Below are positions 17,979 through 27,186 of a stretch of DNA of 48,606 nt, in pieces. Positions within the stretch are counted from its first letter, which is position 1, and every line of letters starts with the position of its first letter. This DNA is from an uncultured Gemmatimonadota bacterium (GTDB lineage: Bacteria > Latescibacterota > UBA2968 > UBA8231), in assembly GCA_903893785.1 (NCBI GenBank), contig CAITNQ010000058.1:1-48606 (forward strand), in the 5' to 3' direction. A program made the position numbers and the translations under genes. The notes beneath the pieces are model-generated. The model was not told the DNA's origin and did not search any database. It worked only from the letters and a program-made list of their open reading frames with translations.

Positions 17979-20204
17979 TCATCCCGCGCCCGCGGGCAGC
18001 ATGGCGTGTCTAGCGTCGAGCGCGGCCCGACGGGCCCGGCGCTCCATGGTTTCCAGTAGTTTCCACTGCACGATGGGAATGTCTCTGAGCACCATCTCGG
18101 GAACGAGGTAGCCTCGTGACGGCGTGGTGGCCACCACCTCATAGCCTCGTCCCCCCTCCGAGGAAAAACGTTCCTCGCCACAGAATTCCCCCGGGCCGAC
18201 TCGCTCAAAGGGTTGCCCAGAAGCATGCAACTCGACCTGCCCCTCACTCAGGAGCAGCAGCCCCGGGTCGCGGATCGGCTCCCAACCCGCGCCGGAATCC
18301 AGCGCCAACGGGCGCAATGCCAGGGCGATCCGACTCTTGACCGGGCACGACAGGCGTTCGCCAAAGAGCCAGGTTTCCTGCAGGAACCGCCGTAGCCCGA
18401 TGAACCGTCGCGTGCTCTCGAGAATCCCGTTCCGCCGCAGGAACGCACGGTACAGGTGGCTGGGGATCTGCAGCGACCGCACGGCACTCAGGGTCCGGTA
18501 CGTGCCGCGCGCCGGCGTTCCCAACACGCCCGACAACTCGCCGGCCAACGAGCCCGCACCCAGCACCTGCTGCAGCCCCAGTTGCGGCACGACAAACTCG
18601 ATGAGGCCCGATAGCGTCAGGTGGATCTGCGGGTTGGCGACGCCCCGGCGGACGATGATCGTTCCCGGGCCAACCGAGGCCATCGGGCAGTTCAGCAGCA
18701 AGCGCACCTCGTGTTCGGGGACCTCGGGGTGGAAGGCGCGGAGGTAGCGAAGCGCCACGCCCTCGCTGTAGTCGCGTTCGGTGCCGATCAGGGCATCAGC
18801 AGCGCCGAACGCGGCGGTACTGCCCACTTCCTTGGCGGCGTTGGTTAACGGGCCGGCGGTGTGGCTGAGAACGATGCGTGGCGACGGGTCGTCCCGGAAG
18901 TCCTCGAAGTTGCCGTGGATCATCCCGCCGCCGACATCGATCTTCTTCAGGTCGACGGGCGTCCGGTAGGCCCTCAGGACGCGCTCGCACGCCTCGGGCG
19001 GTATGCCCGGCGCCCCGGGGTCGTTGGTAGCCATGCGGCGCAGCCCCTCGAAGGAGGGCAGGTCGGCCAGGTGGGCGTAGGTCCGGTAACCTCGGTTCCA
19101 CAGGGCTCGGAAGAAGAGCACGGTGGTCTCCACGGGATGCGGGGAAACCACCGGCTTGACTTCCAGGCCGTCAATGTCGTTCCACCGTTCGGGGCGCAGG
19201 TCGTGAACCTCGAAGTATTGCTCGAACCGGCCCAGACTCAGGGATGTAAGGGCCTCGAGTTTGCGCATCACACAGGTTCGGACCGCCGGCGTGGCAAAAT
19301 AGCGCAACCGGTGGTCGGTACGCATCAGTAACGGCAGACCGTTGAAGTGGTCGTCGTGGGCGTGGGTCTGGAAGATCCCGTCCAACTCACCGACGCTGAT
19401 GCCCAGCGCCTGCAGGGTGTAGCGGATATTGGGGCCCGTATCGATCAGGTAGATGCGGCCCTGGAAGGTGACCAGGCTGGACATGCAGGGCCGTTGCGGG
19501 TCCCACCCATCGCCTTCGCCACAATGGACCACCGAGAAATACTCACGGTGGACCTGTTGGTACGGGAGTTCGTACGGAGGCGGGTAATCCTGCCCCTCCG
19601 GCAGATTCAGGTCGACCTGGATCTGCTGCTGCGCGTGGGTGAAAAGGAACTGGTTAAGGGCGATGCGATGCACGCGCACGCCGCCCCGGATCTCTACCGG
19701 CTCCTCCCCAACGGCAAGCCCAGCCACCAGCTCGTGAGGTTCCCTGATGCGACCGAAGGCGAACTTGAGCTTGACGCGCATCTGTTCACGCGCCGCGGCC
19801 TCTGGTACGCCGGCGGCCATCAGTTCCTCGACGGACACCAGTCCGTAATTGCCACGATGCAGGTACTGCATCTGCGCCGCGATCTGGTCTTCCAGGCCCA
19901 GCAGGAGCGGGCGGGCCCCGGTGTTGTTGGGGTGCCCGGGAAGCATCATTCCCTGCCGGTAGAGCATGTGCAGCACCGGGAACTCGGTCAGGTTGCAGAA
20001 GCGCTCGCGCTGTACAGCGACATCCGACAGCAGGATGGCGTTGGGTCCCGTCTCGCAGGTGACCCCATCGCGCTGCTCGCTCCGCACCAGTCCCCGGCGC
20101 ATCAGGTGCTTGATGGCGTCTGCAGGACAGCCGCACAGGATGCGCAACCCGGCTTCCGCGGCCTCGACCCAACAGATCCCTGGGGCTACCTCCACCTTGT
20201 GCAT
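17979..20204 (-). CDS. MBL-fold hydrolase with C-terminal cyclic-nucleotide-binding-like domain
   Basis: A 741-residue protein. The frame stays open for 192 codons upstream, but the ATG at 20204 has GAGG just before it and begins a conserved N-terminus: 'GLRILCGCPADAIKHLMRRGLV', 'NLTEFPVLHMLYRQGMMLPGHPNNTG'. Residues about 225-520 are a metallo-beta-lactamase fold: 'YLIDTGPNIRYTL', metal motif HAHDDH (281-286) and later 'DVGGGMIHGNFEDF' and 'IVLSHTAG'. The C-terminal ~200 residues read like a cyclic-nucleotide-binding beta-roll ('GLQQVLGAGSLAGELSGVLGTP', 'LSEGQVELHASGQPFERVGPGEFCGEE'). I infer a cNMP-responsive phosphodiesterase-type enzyme. The substrate cannot be read from sequence. Confidence 0.7.
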   Translation of the reverse strand: MHKVEVAPGICWVEAAEAGLRILCGCPADAIKHLMRRGLVRSEQRDGVTCETGPNAILLSDVAVQRERFCNLTEFPVLHMLYRQGMMLPGHPNNTGARPLLLGLEDQIAAQMQYLHRGNYGLVSVEELMAAGVPEAAAREQMRVKLKFAFGRIREPHELVAGLAVGEEPVEIRGGVRVHRIALNQFLFTHAQQQIQVDLNLPEGQDYPPPYELPYQQVHREYFSVVHCGEGDGWDPQRPCMSSLVTFQGRIYLIDTGPNIRYTLQALGISVGELDGIFQTHAHDDHFNGLPLLMRTDHRLRYFATPAVRTCVMRKLEALTSLSLGRFEQYFEVHDLRPERWNDIDGLEVKPVVSPHPVETTVLFFRALWNRGYRTYAHLADLPSFEGLRRMATNDPGAPGIPPEACERVLRAYRTPVDLKKIDVGGGMIHGNFEDFRDDPSPRIVLSHTAGPLTNAAKEVGSTAAFGAADALIGTERDYSEGVALRYLRAFHPEVPEHEVRLLLNCPMASVGPGTIIVRRGVANPQIHLTLSGLIEFVVPQLGLQQVLGAGSLAGELSGVLGTPARGTYRTLSAVRSLQIPSHLYRAFLRRNGILESTRRFIGLRRFLQETWLFGERLSCPVKSRIALALRPLALDSGAGWEPIRDPGLLLLSEGQVELHASGQPFERVGPGEFCGEERFSSEGGRGYEVVATTPSRGYLVPEMVLRDIPIVQWKLLETMERRARRAALDARHAMLPAGAG

Positions 20205-20784
20205 GCTCGCCTCGCTTGTCCCGGTCACGGCGGGGAAGCCGCCCGCGGCGGTTCTGGGCACAGTACACGGCGCTGGAGCGGGTGCGGACCCGTCGCCCAG
20301 GCACGCACCAGTCTGTTGAGCCTGCGGCACCACTTGGGCGGCAGTCTGAGCCCCTCGGGACGTGTACAGGCTGTCCTGGTTGGACTCAGGGCGCCCGGCG
20401 GCCGGTCTGCGCGAAGACCGCCGGTCCGTCTGGCGGGGTCGGTTGCCGGCGGAGCGTTGCCGGGCCCGGCAGCGGTTGTAGGCCTGGATACGCGGGTCGC
20501 ACACCGCGACTCGTATGCGAGTCAGGCCGTACCATCGGGGGTTTGACCTGCCTCGACCGAGAGGGCCCTTCAGGTCAAACAAATACCGCCATACGTGAAT
20601 CGCCGCAATATCCATCGACGAAATCGCGATGCAATGGAGCCCTGCGCAGGCAGGCCGCGCGACCTGCAGGTCTGGCGCGCGACCACCTACGGCTGCGGCA
20701 TCGTGCACCGGCCACGGTGCGCCGGGGTGCGAACGTGGGGGCTCTGCGAGCCAGCGGCGGGATCCGTCTGCCCTGCCCAACCGG
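20205..20784. other. Gene-free spacer between the MBL-cNMP and GH36 genes
   Basis: The MBL gene's frame continues open here but has chance composition, so it is excluded. A lower-GC pocket at about 20574-20636 (around AAACAAATACCG and CAATATCC) is the likeliest promoter area for the MBL gene on the - strand; no confident -35/-10 pair was found. Confidence 0.5.
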
Positions 20785-22785
20785 TCAGGCTTGGGCCTCC
20801 ACCTGGTACAGGATCACGGCCGCACCGGGTTGCTCGTCGAGCCGCACGAGCAGGCCGGGCTGGGCCAGTTGGTGACCGTGGGCGTGGCCGAGGGGTTTGC
20901 CGTCAATGGTCCGCAGAGCGTAGCGCACGTCCGGATCCAGGCCCCGCAGCGGGAGCCGGTATTCTGCCTGGGTACTGGCGGCGCGCCGGAAAGCCTGGAC
21001 CAGACCGATCCCGGACTGGGGGTCGTCAAACTGCCAAGCCATCCAGGCGTCCTGTTCCAGGCTGTAGGGCGTCAACGGGTAGTAGTCGCCGTACAGCAGT
21101 TGGATCATCTGGCGGCGCTGCGCGTACAGCTCCTTGAGTGCCGCGTAGTCCACCTCCGGCACGGTCATGTCGATGCCGCAGTTGATGCTGGGGTAGCAGG
21201 TGCTCCAGAAGGCATAGGGTTCCACGGCGGTGTACCCTGGCTCGCCGTAGGCCGCCTTGCTGTCGGCCAGGTTGCCGCCGCCATGGAAGGGCATCCAGAA
21301 TGAGATGCCGTAGGTCTGGCACTGCATGCCGGCAGGCTCGTATTGGTAATCTGTGCGCCACAGGGGCACGGCCCGACGCAACGTCTCCAGGTCATTGCGC
21401 CGCCCGCCGGAGGCACAGGTGTCCAGCAGCATGTCGGGGTGGCGCCGACGCAGTTCGTCCCAGTACAGCAGGTAGCCGGTGACGTGGTGGTTCTCGGTCA
21501 GGCCCTGGCGGTCCGGTGAATCGTGACGCCGCCAATACTCCAGGGGGTCCATGTTGAAGTCTTGGCGGTAGATGTCGATGCCTTCCCGGGTGAGCAACCG
21601 ATCGACGTGATCAGTTAGCCACTCCCGCGCCGCGGGTAGCCCCAGGTTGAGCAGACCGCCCTCGGCCCCGCCGATGACCCATTCGGGGTGTTCGGTGGCC
21701 AACCACGACCCGGCACTTACCCGCTCAGGTTCGAACCAGAGCATGGTGCCGATCCCCTGGGCGTGGGCGTAGTCACTGACTGCGCGCAGGCCGTTAGGGA
21801 AGCGCTCGCGGTCGACTTCCCAGGTTCCGACCTGGCCCCAGGAGCCGCCGCAGGGGTACCAGCCGGCGTCCATCCACCAGTAATCGAGCGACATCCCCTC
21901 CTCGCGGTAGCGGTCCAGGAAGGCCTTCTGGTTGGCCTCGGTGGCCCGCGTCATTTCGGCGTAGACGCGGTAGCTGGAACCGAACACGCGCGGCGCCGGC
22001 AGCTGGTTGCCGGGCTTCGGCATACCGTACGCCTTCATCCACCGACGCCAGACATTCTGCGCCTCGATGCGATCACCCCCGTGCCAGAACTGCAATACGA
22101 CCAGGGGCGTGCGCACCTCTTCGCCAGGATGCAGGCGGAAGCGGGTGTGCTCCTGGCCCGCCCGAAAATGCACGGCCCCCGCCTCGGCGCACTGCCACTG
22201 GGCCGACCACTGCCCGGGCCACCCAATCACGGCCACGATCCCCTCGCCATCCCCCTCCAGGGCGAAGTAGGGCAGCTCCTGGTTTGTGGGTCGTCCCCCG
22301 GCCGCCGCGAACCCCGGCGCGTCTCCCGGCTGCAACTGCGTCACCAGTGGTTGGTACGCACTGGCCTCAGCATAACCGCCGCGGCCGTGGTGCAGACGCA
22401 CGCCGCCGTCGATGGGGGCCACGTCCAGCCGGGCGTCGACCGCCTGCAAGCCTTCGATCACCGGGCTGTCGGCCGCGCCGTCGTGGCGCAAGAACACCGT
22501 CCATTCCACGGTCGGATAGTCTTCGTATTCAACCACCACGCACCGCACCTGGAGCCCGGTGGCAGGGTCGCGCCAAGTGAGGGTGCGACGCGTGCGCCCG
22601 GGCTCGTGGTCTTCCCCGCTGTCCACGACAACCCACGAGACCATGGCCTGCGACGCCGGGCGACCATCCAGCAGGAACGAGAACGGCACCTGCCCGGGTT
22701 GGGCGGTGAAGTGGGCCTGGCGCCAAGCCGTCATACGGGCCTTGGCTGCGACCGCCAGCGGGCGGCCATGGGTCGTTGAGTTCAT
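20785..22785 (-). CDS. GH36 alpha-galactosidase
   Basis: A 666-residue protein. The start is the ATG at 22785, preceded by GGGAG; an ATG 48 bases upstream lacks a ribosome site. It hydrolyses terminal alpha-galactosides (or alpha-N-acetylgalactosaminides), and I see no signal peptide, so it is likely cytoplasmic. The N-terminal ~265 residues are the beta-sandwich. The TIM barrel follows with 'DYWWMDAGWYP' (301-311) and 'GTMLWFEPERVS' (346-357). The nucleophile is D409 in 'YRQDFN' and the acid/base is D465 in 'DTCASGGRRND'. The C-terminus is the small beta domain. It lies divergent to the oxidoreductase and URO-D genes, a mix common in saccharolytic FCB-group genomes. Confidence 0.85.
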   Translation of the reverse strand: MNSTTHGRPLAVAAKARMTAWRQAHFTAQPGQVPFSFLLDGRPASQAMVSWVVVDSGEDHEPGRTRRTLTWRDPATGLQVRCVVVEYEDYPTVEWTVFLRHDGAADSPVIEGLQAVDARLDVAPIDGGVRLHHGRGGYAEASAYQPLVTQLQPGDAPGFAAAGGRPTNQELPYFALEGDGEGIVAVIGWPGQWSAQWQCAEAGAVHFRAGQEHTRFRLHPGEEVRTPLVVLQFWHGGDRIEAQNVWRRWMKAYGMPKPGNQLPAPRVFGSSYRVYAEMTRATEANQKAFLDRYREEGMSLDYWWMDAGWYPCGGSWGQVGTWEVDRERFPNGLRAVSDYAHAQGIGTMLWFEPERVSAGSWLATEHPEWVIGGAEGGLLNLGLPAAREWLTDHVDRLLTREGIDIYRQDFNMDPLEYWRRHDSPDRQGLTENHHVTGYLLYWDELRRRHPDMLLDTCASGGRRNDLETLRRAVPLWRTDYQYEPAGMQCQTYGISFWMPFHGGGNLADSKAAYGEPGYTAVEPYAFWSTCYPSINCGIDMTVPEVDYAALKELYAQRRQMIQLLYGDYYPLTPYSLEQDAWMAWQFDDPQSGIGLVQAFRRAASTQAEYRLPLRGLDPDVRYALRTIDGKPLGHAHGHQLAQPGLLVRLDEQPGAAVILYQVEAQA

Positions 22786-22863
22786 CTGTGTCTCCCTGAT
22801 GTCACGGTTTGGGCGGTCGCCAACGGCCGCCACGGGTGACGCTGACGCAGGCCGGACCGCACC

Positions 22864-22897
22864 AACCTACAGCGATGGCCAGAGCGCGGTCAACCGC
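22864..22897 (-). promoter_or_regulatory. Candidate GH36 promoter with overlapping palindrome
   Basis: On the - strand TTGACC (22888-22893) and TAGGTT (22864-22869) are 18 bases apart. The -35 element lies within the perfect palindrome GCGGT-CA-ACCGC (22886-22897), which could be a repressor site. The -10 is weak. It lies about 80 bases upstream of the GH36 start. Confidence 0.3.
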
Positions 22898-22944
22898 ACG
22901 GACAGGGCCAGTGCCTCGCGGCCCAAGCATACGCCCTGGCGCAT

Positions 22945-23110
22945 CCGCAGACCACGGGAGACGCGCCCCGCACCCATGACGGGCCGCCGCCACCGAAGGA
23001 CGCTCGTCGGGCCGGCCGACGGGTTCCCCGCAGACCACGGGAGACGCGCCCCGCACCCACGACGGGCCGCCGCCACCGAAGGACGCTCGTCGGGCCGGCC
23101 GACGGGTTCC
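22945..23110. repeat. 83-bp tandem duplication
   Basis: Copy 1 spans 22945-23027 and copy 2 spans 23028-23110. They differ only at 22977 (T) versus 23060 (C), so 82 of 83 positions are identical. Each begins CCGCAGACCACGGGAGACG and ends GGCCGACGGGTTCC. The duplication is non-coding and recent by its identity. Confidence 0.95.
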
Positions 23111-23547
23111 TGCCCGGCCGCACGGGCCGACACCGGGGCGCCCGACCGCCGCCCGAACCCCGCGCGCCCGTGCCCACGGCGCCGCCATGGCCCGGGTTGT
23201 CGGCAACCGGCTCGCAGACAGGGCTCGAACGCCCCATGCGCCGCCCGGGACGCGCCAGACGCCCGACCCGGCCACCAGGCTCCCTGGCGCGGGCCGGTGC
23301 CAGCCCAACCCCAGCGGGCGGGCGTATCCCGCACCCGCAGCTGCTGTTTGCCGACACGCCCGTATCAACCCAGCTTAGGGGCAGCCGGCACCGCGTGCCC
23401 GCCCCCTCGCCCCGGGGGTGGACTCCGTGGTCGGGTTCAGCCACGGGGCGCGTCACTGCCAGGCCACCGACTGCCGATGGCACAGCGCCGGGACGCCGCC
23501 AGGCCAGCCCGTCGCACGGCCTGACACCTTCCTCGGAGGCACGAGCC

Positions 23548-24597
23548 ATGGCTTCGCTCCGCGCAGTGGGAACACCGCTGCGGGTCGGCGTGGTGGGACT
23601 GGGCAAGATGGGGCGCTACCACCTGCAGGTCCTGCGCGATCTGCCAGAGTGCCGCCTGGTGGGTGTGGCCGATCCCTCGCCGGCGGCCAGGGAGGCGGCC
23701 GATGCCGGTCAGGCACCGGTGGTGCGCTGTCGCGATCACTGGGAGCTGCTGGATGCGGCCCGACCTGATGTGGTCTTCGTCCACGTCCCGGTGGTGGCGG
23801 TGTATGCCGTGGCCGCCGACCTGCTGCGAGCCGGGGTGCCGGTGTTCGTCGAGAAGCCGGCGGGTCTCTTTGCCTGGCAGACCCAACACCTGGCCGCCCT
23901 GGCGGCCACGGCCGGCGTGCGCAGCATGGTGGGCGTCAACCGCCGCTACTATGCGAGTCTGCTGGCGGGGCACCAGGCGATCGAGGCGGCCGGGGGCGCG
24001 CACTCAGTTACCGTCGAGGCACACGAGGACCCGGCCTTGGTACGCGCCGCCGGGAGCTTTCCGGCTGAGGTGATCGATCGCTGGGTGGTGGCCAACGGCG
24101 TCCACGCCCTGGACCTGCTGCGCTTCTTCGGGGGTTCGACCTGCCACGTCAGCGCGGTACAGCACCACGTCGTGTCCCCCACGCTTGACCCGGGCGCTAC
24201 CTGTGCCGCAGCCCTGGTGGGACTGGCCAACGGCGGCGTGGGACGCCTGCTAGTCGACACCTGCGCGCCCGGAGGCCATCGTTTCGAGGTCCGCGGCCAC
24301 GGTGTGACACTGACTTCGGACCCCGGCTTCCTGAGCGCCCAGTGGCGGTGCCGGCCGGGCCTCGGGGCGCGCATCCCGGCCGACGGTACGGTCTTTGGTC
24401 CGGATGCGTACGACCAGCGGTACAAACCCGGGCTTTGGCGCCAGGATCAGGCCTTCCTGCGTTCGGTGCAGCATGGCCAGCCAGCGCCGTTCCCGGCCAG
24501 CGACCTGGCCGACGCAGCCGTGACCATGGGACTGATCGAGCAGGTCTGCGGGTACGACGACACGGAACCCCCACGGGATGCCGCCCCGCCCGGATGA
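23548..24597 (+). CDS. Gfo/Idh/MocA-family oxidoreductase
   Basis: A 349-residue protein starting at ATG 23548, with GGAGG at 23534-23538. The N-terminal Rossmann fold shows 'VGVVGLGKMGRYH' (13-25) for NAD(P) binding and the family's EKP motif in 'PVFVEKPAG' (98-106), whose lysine is catalytic in the family. The C-terminal alpha/beta domain has the conserved 'NGVHALDLLRFFGG', with the His/Asp pair typical of sugar-alcohol substrates. It most likely oxidises or reduces a sugar or inositol-type substrate in the cytoplasm. A URO-D-family gene follows after 34 bases, a frequent pairing in these lineages. Confidence 0.8.
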   Translation: MASLRAVGTPLRVGVVGLGKMGRYHLQVLRDLPECRLVGVADPSPAAREAADAGQAPVVRCRDHWELLDAARPDVVFVHVPVVAVYAVAADLLRAGVPVFVEKPAGLFAWQTQHLAALAATAGVRSMVGVNRRYYASLLAGHQAIEAAGGAHSVTVEAHEDPALVRAAGSFPAEVIDRWVVANGVHALDLLRFFGGSTCHVSAVQHHVVSPTLDPGATCAAALVGLANGGVGRLLVDTCAPGGHRFEVRGHGVTLTSDPGFLSAQWRCRPGLGARIPADGTVFGPDAYDQRYKPGLWRQDQAFLRSVQHGQPAPFPASDLADAAVTMGLIEQVCGYDDTEPPRDAAPPG

Positions 24598-24631
24598 GGT
24601 GGGCCAGGCTTGGCGGGAAGGACGGAGGACC

Positions 24632-25816
24632 ATGACCTCGCGCGAGCGTGTGCTGACGGCGCTGGACCACCGCGAGCCTGACCGGGTGCCCCTGTTCCTG
24701 GGCACCTCGGGCGTGACCACGCTGCTGGGCCCGGCGTACGAGCAACTGAAAGCCCATCTTGGGCTGGCCGGCCTGCCACCGCGATGGCTGTCGGTACCGC
24801 TGCAGTACGCGCTGCTGGACGAGGAAGTGATGCAGCGCCTGGGCTCAGACGGCCGCCCGATGGTGGCCGGGCCGCCACCGCCGGCAACCCTGCCGCACGC
24901 GGCACCCTCGACGGCCACCTCGGTCCCCGCGCCGATGGTGCCACCCGCCGACGACGACTGGGTCGATGCCTGGGGATGCCGTTGGCAACGACGGCCGGGC
25001 GTTGCCTACTACGAGGTTCTCGAGGCGCCGCTGGCCACTGCCTCGCGGGCGGATCTGGACGCCTATCGCTGGCCCGATCTGACGCACCCAGCCCGCTTTG
25101 CCGGCCTGGCCGCACGCTGCCGTGCCATTCAGGACGCCGGGTACGCCGTGGTCTTCCTCAGCGGCCTGACGCTGTTCGAGCAGGCCTACCTTATGCGCGG
25201 CCTTGAGGCGTTCCTGACCGACGCGGCGGCCGACGAGGAATTCTTCACCGCCCTGATGGACCGCATGCGGACCCTCGCGGTGCCGGCCATGGGAGCGCTG
25301 CTGCGGGAAGTGGGGCCGTATATCGACGTGTTAGTGACGGGCGACGATCTGGGGACGCAGGAGTCGACCCTGGTGTCGCCGCAGGCCTATCGTCGCCTGA
25401 TCAAACCTCACCAGGCTGCCATGCTGGCCGAGATCCGCCGCCACACCCCGGCCAAGGTGTTCTTCCATTCCGACGGTGACATCTACGCCCTGCTCGATGA
25501 TCTGGTGGAAATCGGCGTCGATATCATCAATCCTGTGCAGGTCAACGCTGGGCGCATCGCGGACACGGCCGGGTTGAAGCGCCGGTTCGGCTCCCACTTG
25601 AGTTTCTGCGGCGCCATCGACACCGGCCGCGTGCTGCCCGGCGGCACGGTGGCCCAGGTGCAGGCGGAGGTGCGACGTCGATTGGCCGACCTGGCCCCGG
25701 GCGGCGGTTACATCGCCGCGGCCGTCCATTGTATCCAACCCGACGTGCCGCCGGCCAACGTCGTCGCCATGTGCGAAGCGGTTCGTCAATGGGGCAGGTA
25801 CCCGCTGCGCTTCTGA
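24632..25816 (+). CDS. Uroporphyrinogen decarboxylase (URO-D)-family protein
   Basis: A 394-residue protein starting at ATG 24632 behind GGAGG. It begins with the family's 'MTSRERVLTALDHREPDRVP' and keeps the TIM-barrel landmarks 'PYIDVLVTGDDLGTQ', 'KVFFHSDGDIYALLDDLVEIGVDIINPVQ' and 'SFCGAIDTGRVLPGGT'. The C-terminus has 'CIQPDVPPANVVAMCEAV'. This is the broad URO-D/MtaA-like superfamily found beside sugar-metabolism genes, not a convincing HemE. It may be a corrinoid-linked methyltransferase or a lyase; the substrate is unknown. It is probably co-transcribed with the upstream oxidoreductase. Confidence 0.75.
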   Translation: MTSRERVLTALDHREPDRVPLFLGTSGVTTLLGPAYEQLKAHLGLAGLPPRWLSVPLQYALLDEEVMQRLGSDGRPMVAGPPPPATLPHAAPSTATSVPAPMVPPADDDWVDAWGCRWQRRPGVAYYEVLEAPLATASRADLDAYRWPDLTHPARFAGLAARCRAIQDAGYAVVFLSGLTLFEQAYLMRGLEAFLTDAAADEEFFTALMDRMRTLAVPAMGALLREVGPYIDVLVTGDDLGTQESTLVSPQAYRRLIKPHQAAMLAEIRRHTPAKVFFHSDGDIYALLDDLVEIGVDIINPVQVNAGRIADTAGLKRRFGSHLSFCGAIDTGRVLPGGTVAQVQAEVRRRLADLAPGGGYIAAAVHCIQPDVPPANVVAMCEAVRQWGRYPLRF

Positions 25817-25832
25817 GTGACCTGGCCACGCC

Positions 25833-25851
25833 GGCGCCCTACCTGGGCGTC
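25833..25851. terminator. Short hairpin between convergent genes
   Basis: GGCGCCC (25833-25839) pairs with GGGCGTC (25845-25851) around a 5-base loop, in the 33-base gap between the URO-D gene and the last gene of the nitrate operon. There is no T-run, so a bidirectional terminator is only possible. Confidence 0.3.
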
Positions 25852-27166
25852 AGGCCGATTGCTCGAAGCGGTGCTCCAGGTGCGGCGTGGCCTGGGCCAG
25901 CAGGCGTTGCACTACCCAGTGCAGCCAGGCCCAACTGCCCACGGTCAGCAGGAACAAGATGCCGAACGTAGTCTGCGGCACGCCCGTGGCCCGGTGGGCA
26001 TAGGCGAACAGGGGCGGCAGGAAGAAACCGCCCAGCGCGCCCAACAGGCCCACCAAACCGCCCACAGCCCCGACATCGGCCGGGAAGTACTCGGGGATGT
26101 ACTTGTACACGGCGGCCTTGCCAATGCCCATGCCGCAGCCGACGACGAAGACGAGCGCGGTGAACGCGGCGGGGCCCAAGTGGAAGTGCAGCATCCGAGA
26201 GGGGCCGCCGGCCGCGTCGGCGGCCGCGTCCAGGGCCAGATGGCTGCTAGGCAGGGCGAGCAATCCCAGGGCCGCGGCCATCGTGCCGAAGACCCAGTAC
26301 ATCAGGCGCCGGGCGCCCAGGGCGTCGGCCAGCCATCCACCCAAAGGCCGCAGCAGACTGGCCGGGAAGATGAACAGCGCGGTCAACAGGGCGGCTTGGG
26401 ACAGGGGTAGCCCGTACACATCGACGTAGTATTTTGGCAGCCAAACCGACAGGGCTACATAGGCCCCGAACACCACCACGTAGTAAAGGCTGAACCGCCA
26501 GACGCGCACCTTCCGTAAGGGCCGGAGCAGATCGACCAACGGCCTCCCCGCGCCGGGCCGCGGATCCATCGCCGGGCACAGCCGCCAGAGCGCCACTGCG
26601 GTCAGCAGCAGCAGCGCCGCGTAGAGCGCCGGCACCAGGCGCCACCCCCCCGGAACCCACCCCCCCATGAGCCCGGCCGCCGGTACCAGGGTGATGAGCC
26701 AGGGACCGATGAACTTGGTCACCGAGGCACCGACGTTGCCAGCGCCAAAGACGCCCAGGGCAAAACCCTGGCGCTGGCGCGGGAACCAGGCCGAGTTCCA
26801 GGCAATGCCCACGGAGAAGAAGTTGCCGGCCATGCCCACCAGGAAGGCACAGGCCAGCAGTTCCGGGAATGAAGAAGCCCGGCTGACCAGCAAGGCGGGG
26901 ATGGCGGTCAACCCCACCAACACGGCTCCCACGCGACGCCCGCCGTAGCGGTCCGCCCACAACCCGAAGAGGAGCCGCCAAACCGAACCATTGAGGATGG
27001 CGACGGCCGTCAGCCAGCCGAACTGCACGTCGGTCAACCCCAGTTCGGCGCGGATGGGGATGCCCAGCACGCCGAACATCAGCCACACGGCGAACATCAG
27101 GGTGAAAGCAGCGGTGGACAGCAGCAGCACCCGGGTCCGCGCCGGATCGCCGGCCGACGACGCCAT
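25850..27166 (-). CDS. narK: NarK-type nitrate/nitrite MFS transporter (last gene of nar operon)
   Basis: About 438 residues from ATG 27166. A GTG at 27193 overlapping the previous stop is an alternative start, and neither has a clear ribosome site. It has twelve predicted membrane segments and the nitrate-porter hallmarks. 'ILNGSVWRLLFGLWADRYGGRR' provides the first substrate arginine, 'LGVFGAGNVGASVTKFIGPW' the glycine-rich nitrate signature, and 'LLRPLGGWLADALGARR' the second arginine. It matches the NarK1 branch, often a nitrate/proton symporter, though mode cannot be settled by reading. It forms a tandem pair with the preceding transporter. Confidence 0.85.
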   Translation of the reverse strand: MASSAGDPARTRVLLLSTAAFTLMFAVWLMFGVLGIPIRAELGLTDVQFGWLTAVAILNGSVWRLLFGLWADRYGGRRVGAVLVGLTAIPALLVSRASSFPELLACAFLVGMAGNFFSVGIAWNSAWFPRQRQGFALGVFGAGNVGASVTKFIGPWLITLVPAAGLMGGWVPGGWRLVPALYAALLLLTAVALWRLCPAMDPRPGAGRPLVDLLRPLRKVRVWRFSLYYVVVFGAYVALSVWLPKYYVDVYGLPLSQAALLTALFIFPASLLRPLGGWLADALGARRLMYWVFGTMAAALGLLALPSSHLALDAAADAAGGPSRMLHFHLGPAAFTALVFVVGCGMGIGKAAVYKYIPEYFPADVGAVGGLVGLLGALGGFFLPPLFAYAHRATGVPQTTFGILFLLTVGSWAWLHWVVQRLLAQATPHLEHRFEQSA

Positions 27167-27186
27167 GGTCGGGTCCGTGGGAGCGG

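Larger units (their letters stand above)
22786..23547. other. Divergent intergenic region with tandem duplication
   Basis: This separates GH36 (-) from the oxidoreductase gene (+). It holds a candidate - strand promoter/operator (22864-22897) and an 83-bp tandem duplication (22945-23110). Open frames crossing it, including an upstream extension of the oxidoreductase frame, repeat out of context and look non-coding. Confidence 0.55.

Noticed and set aside
20205..20780. 192-codon N-terminal extension of the MBL-cNMP frame
   Set aside because: Random Arg/Pro-rich composition and no ribosome site; the conserved family N-terminus starts at 20204.
24632..25816. Haem biosynthesis enzyme HemE
   Set aside because: Family features are of the broader URO-D group beside sugar genes; no other haem genes are near.
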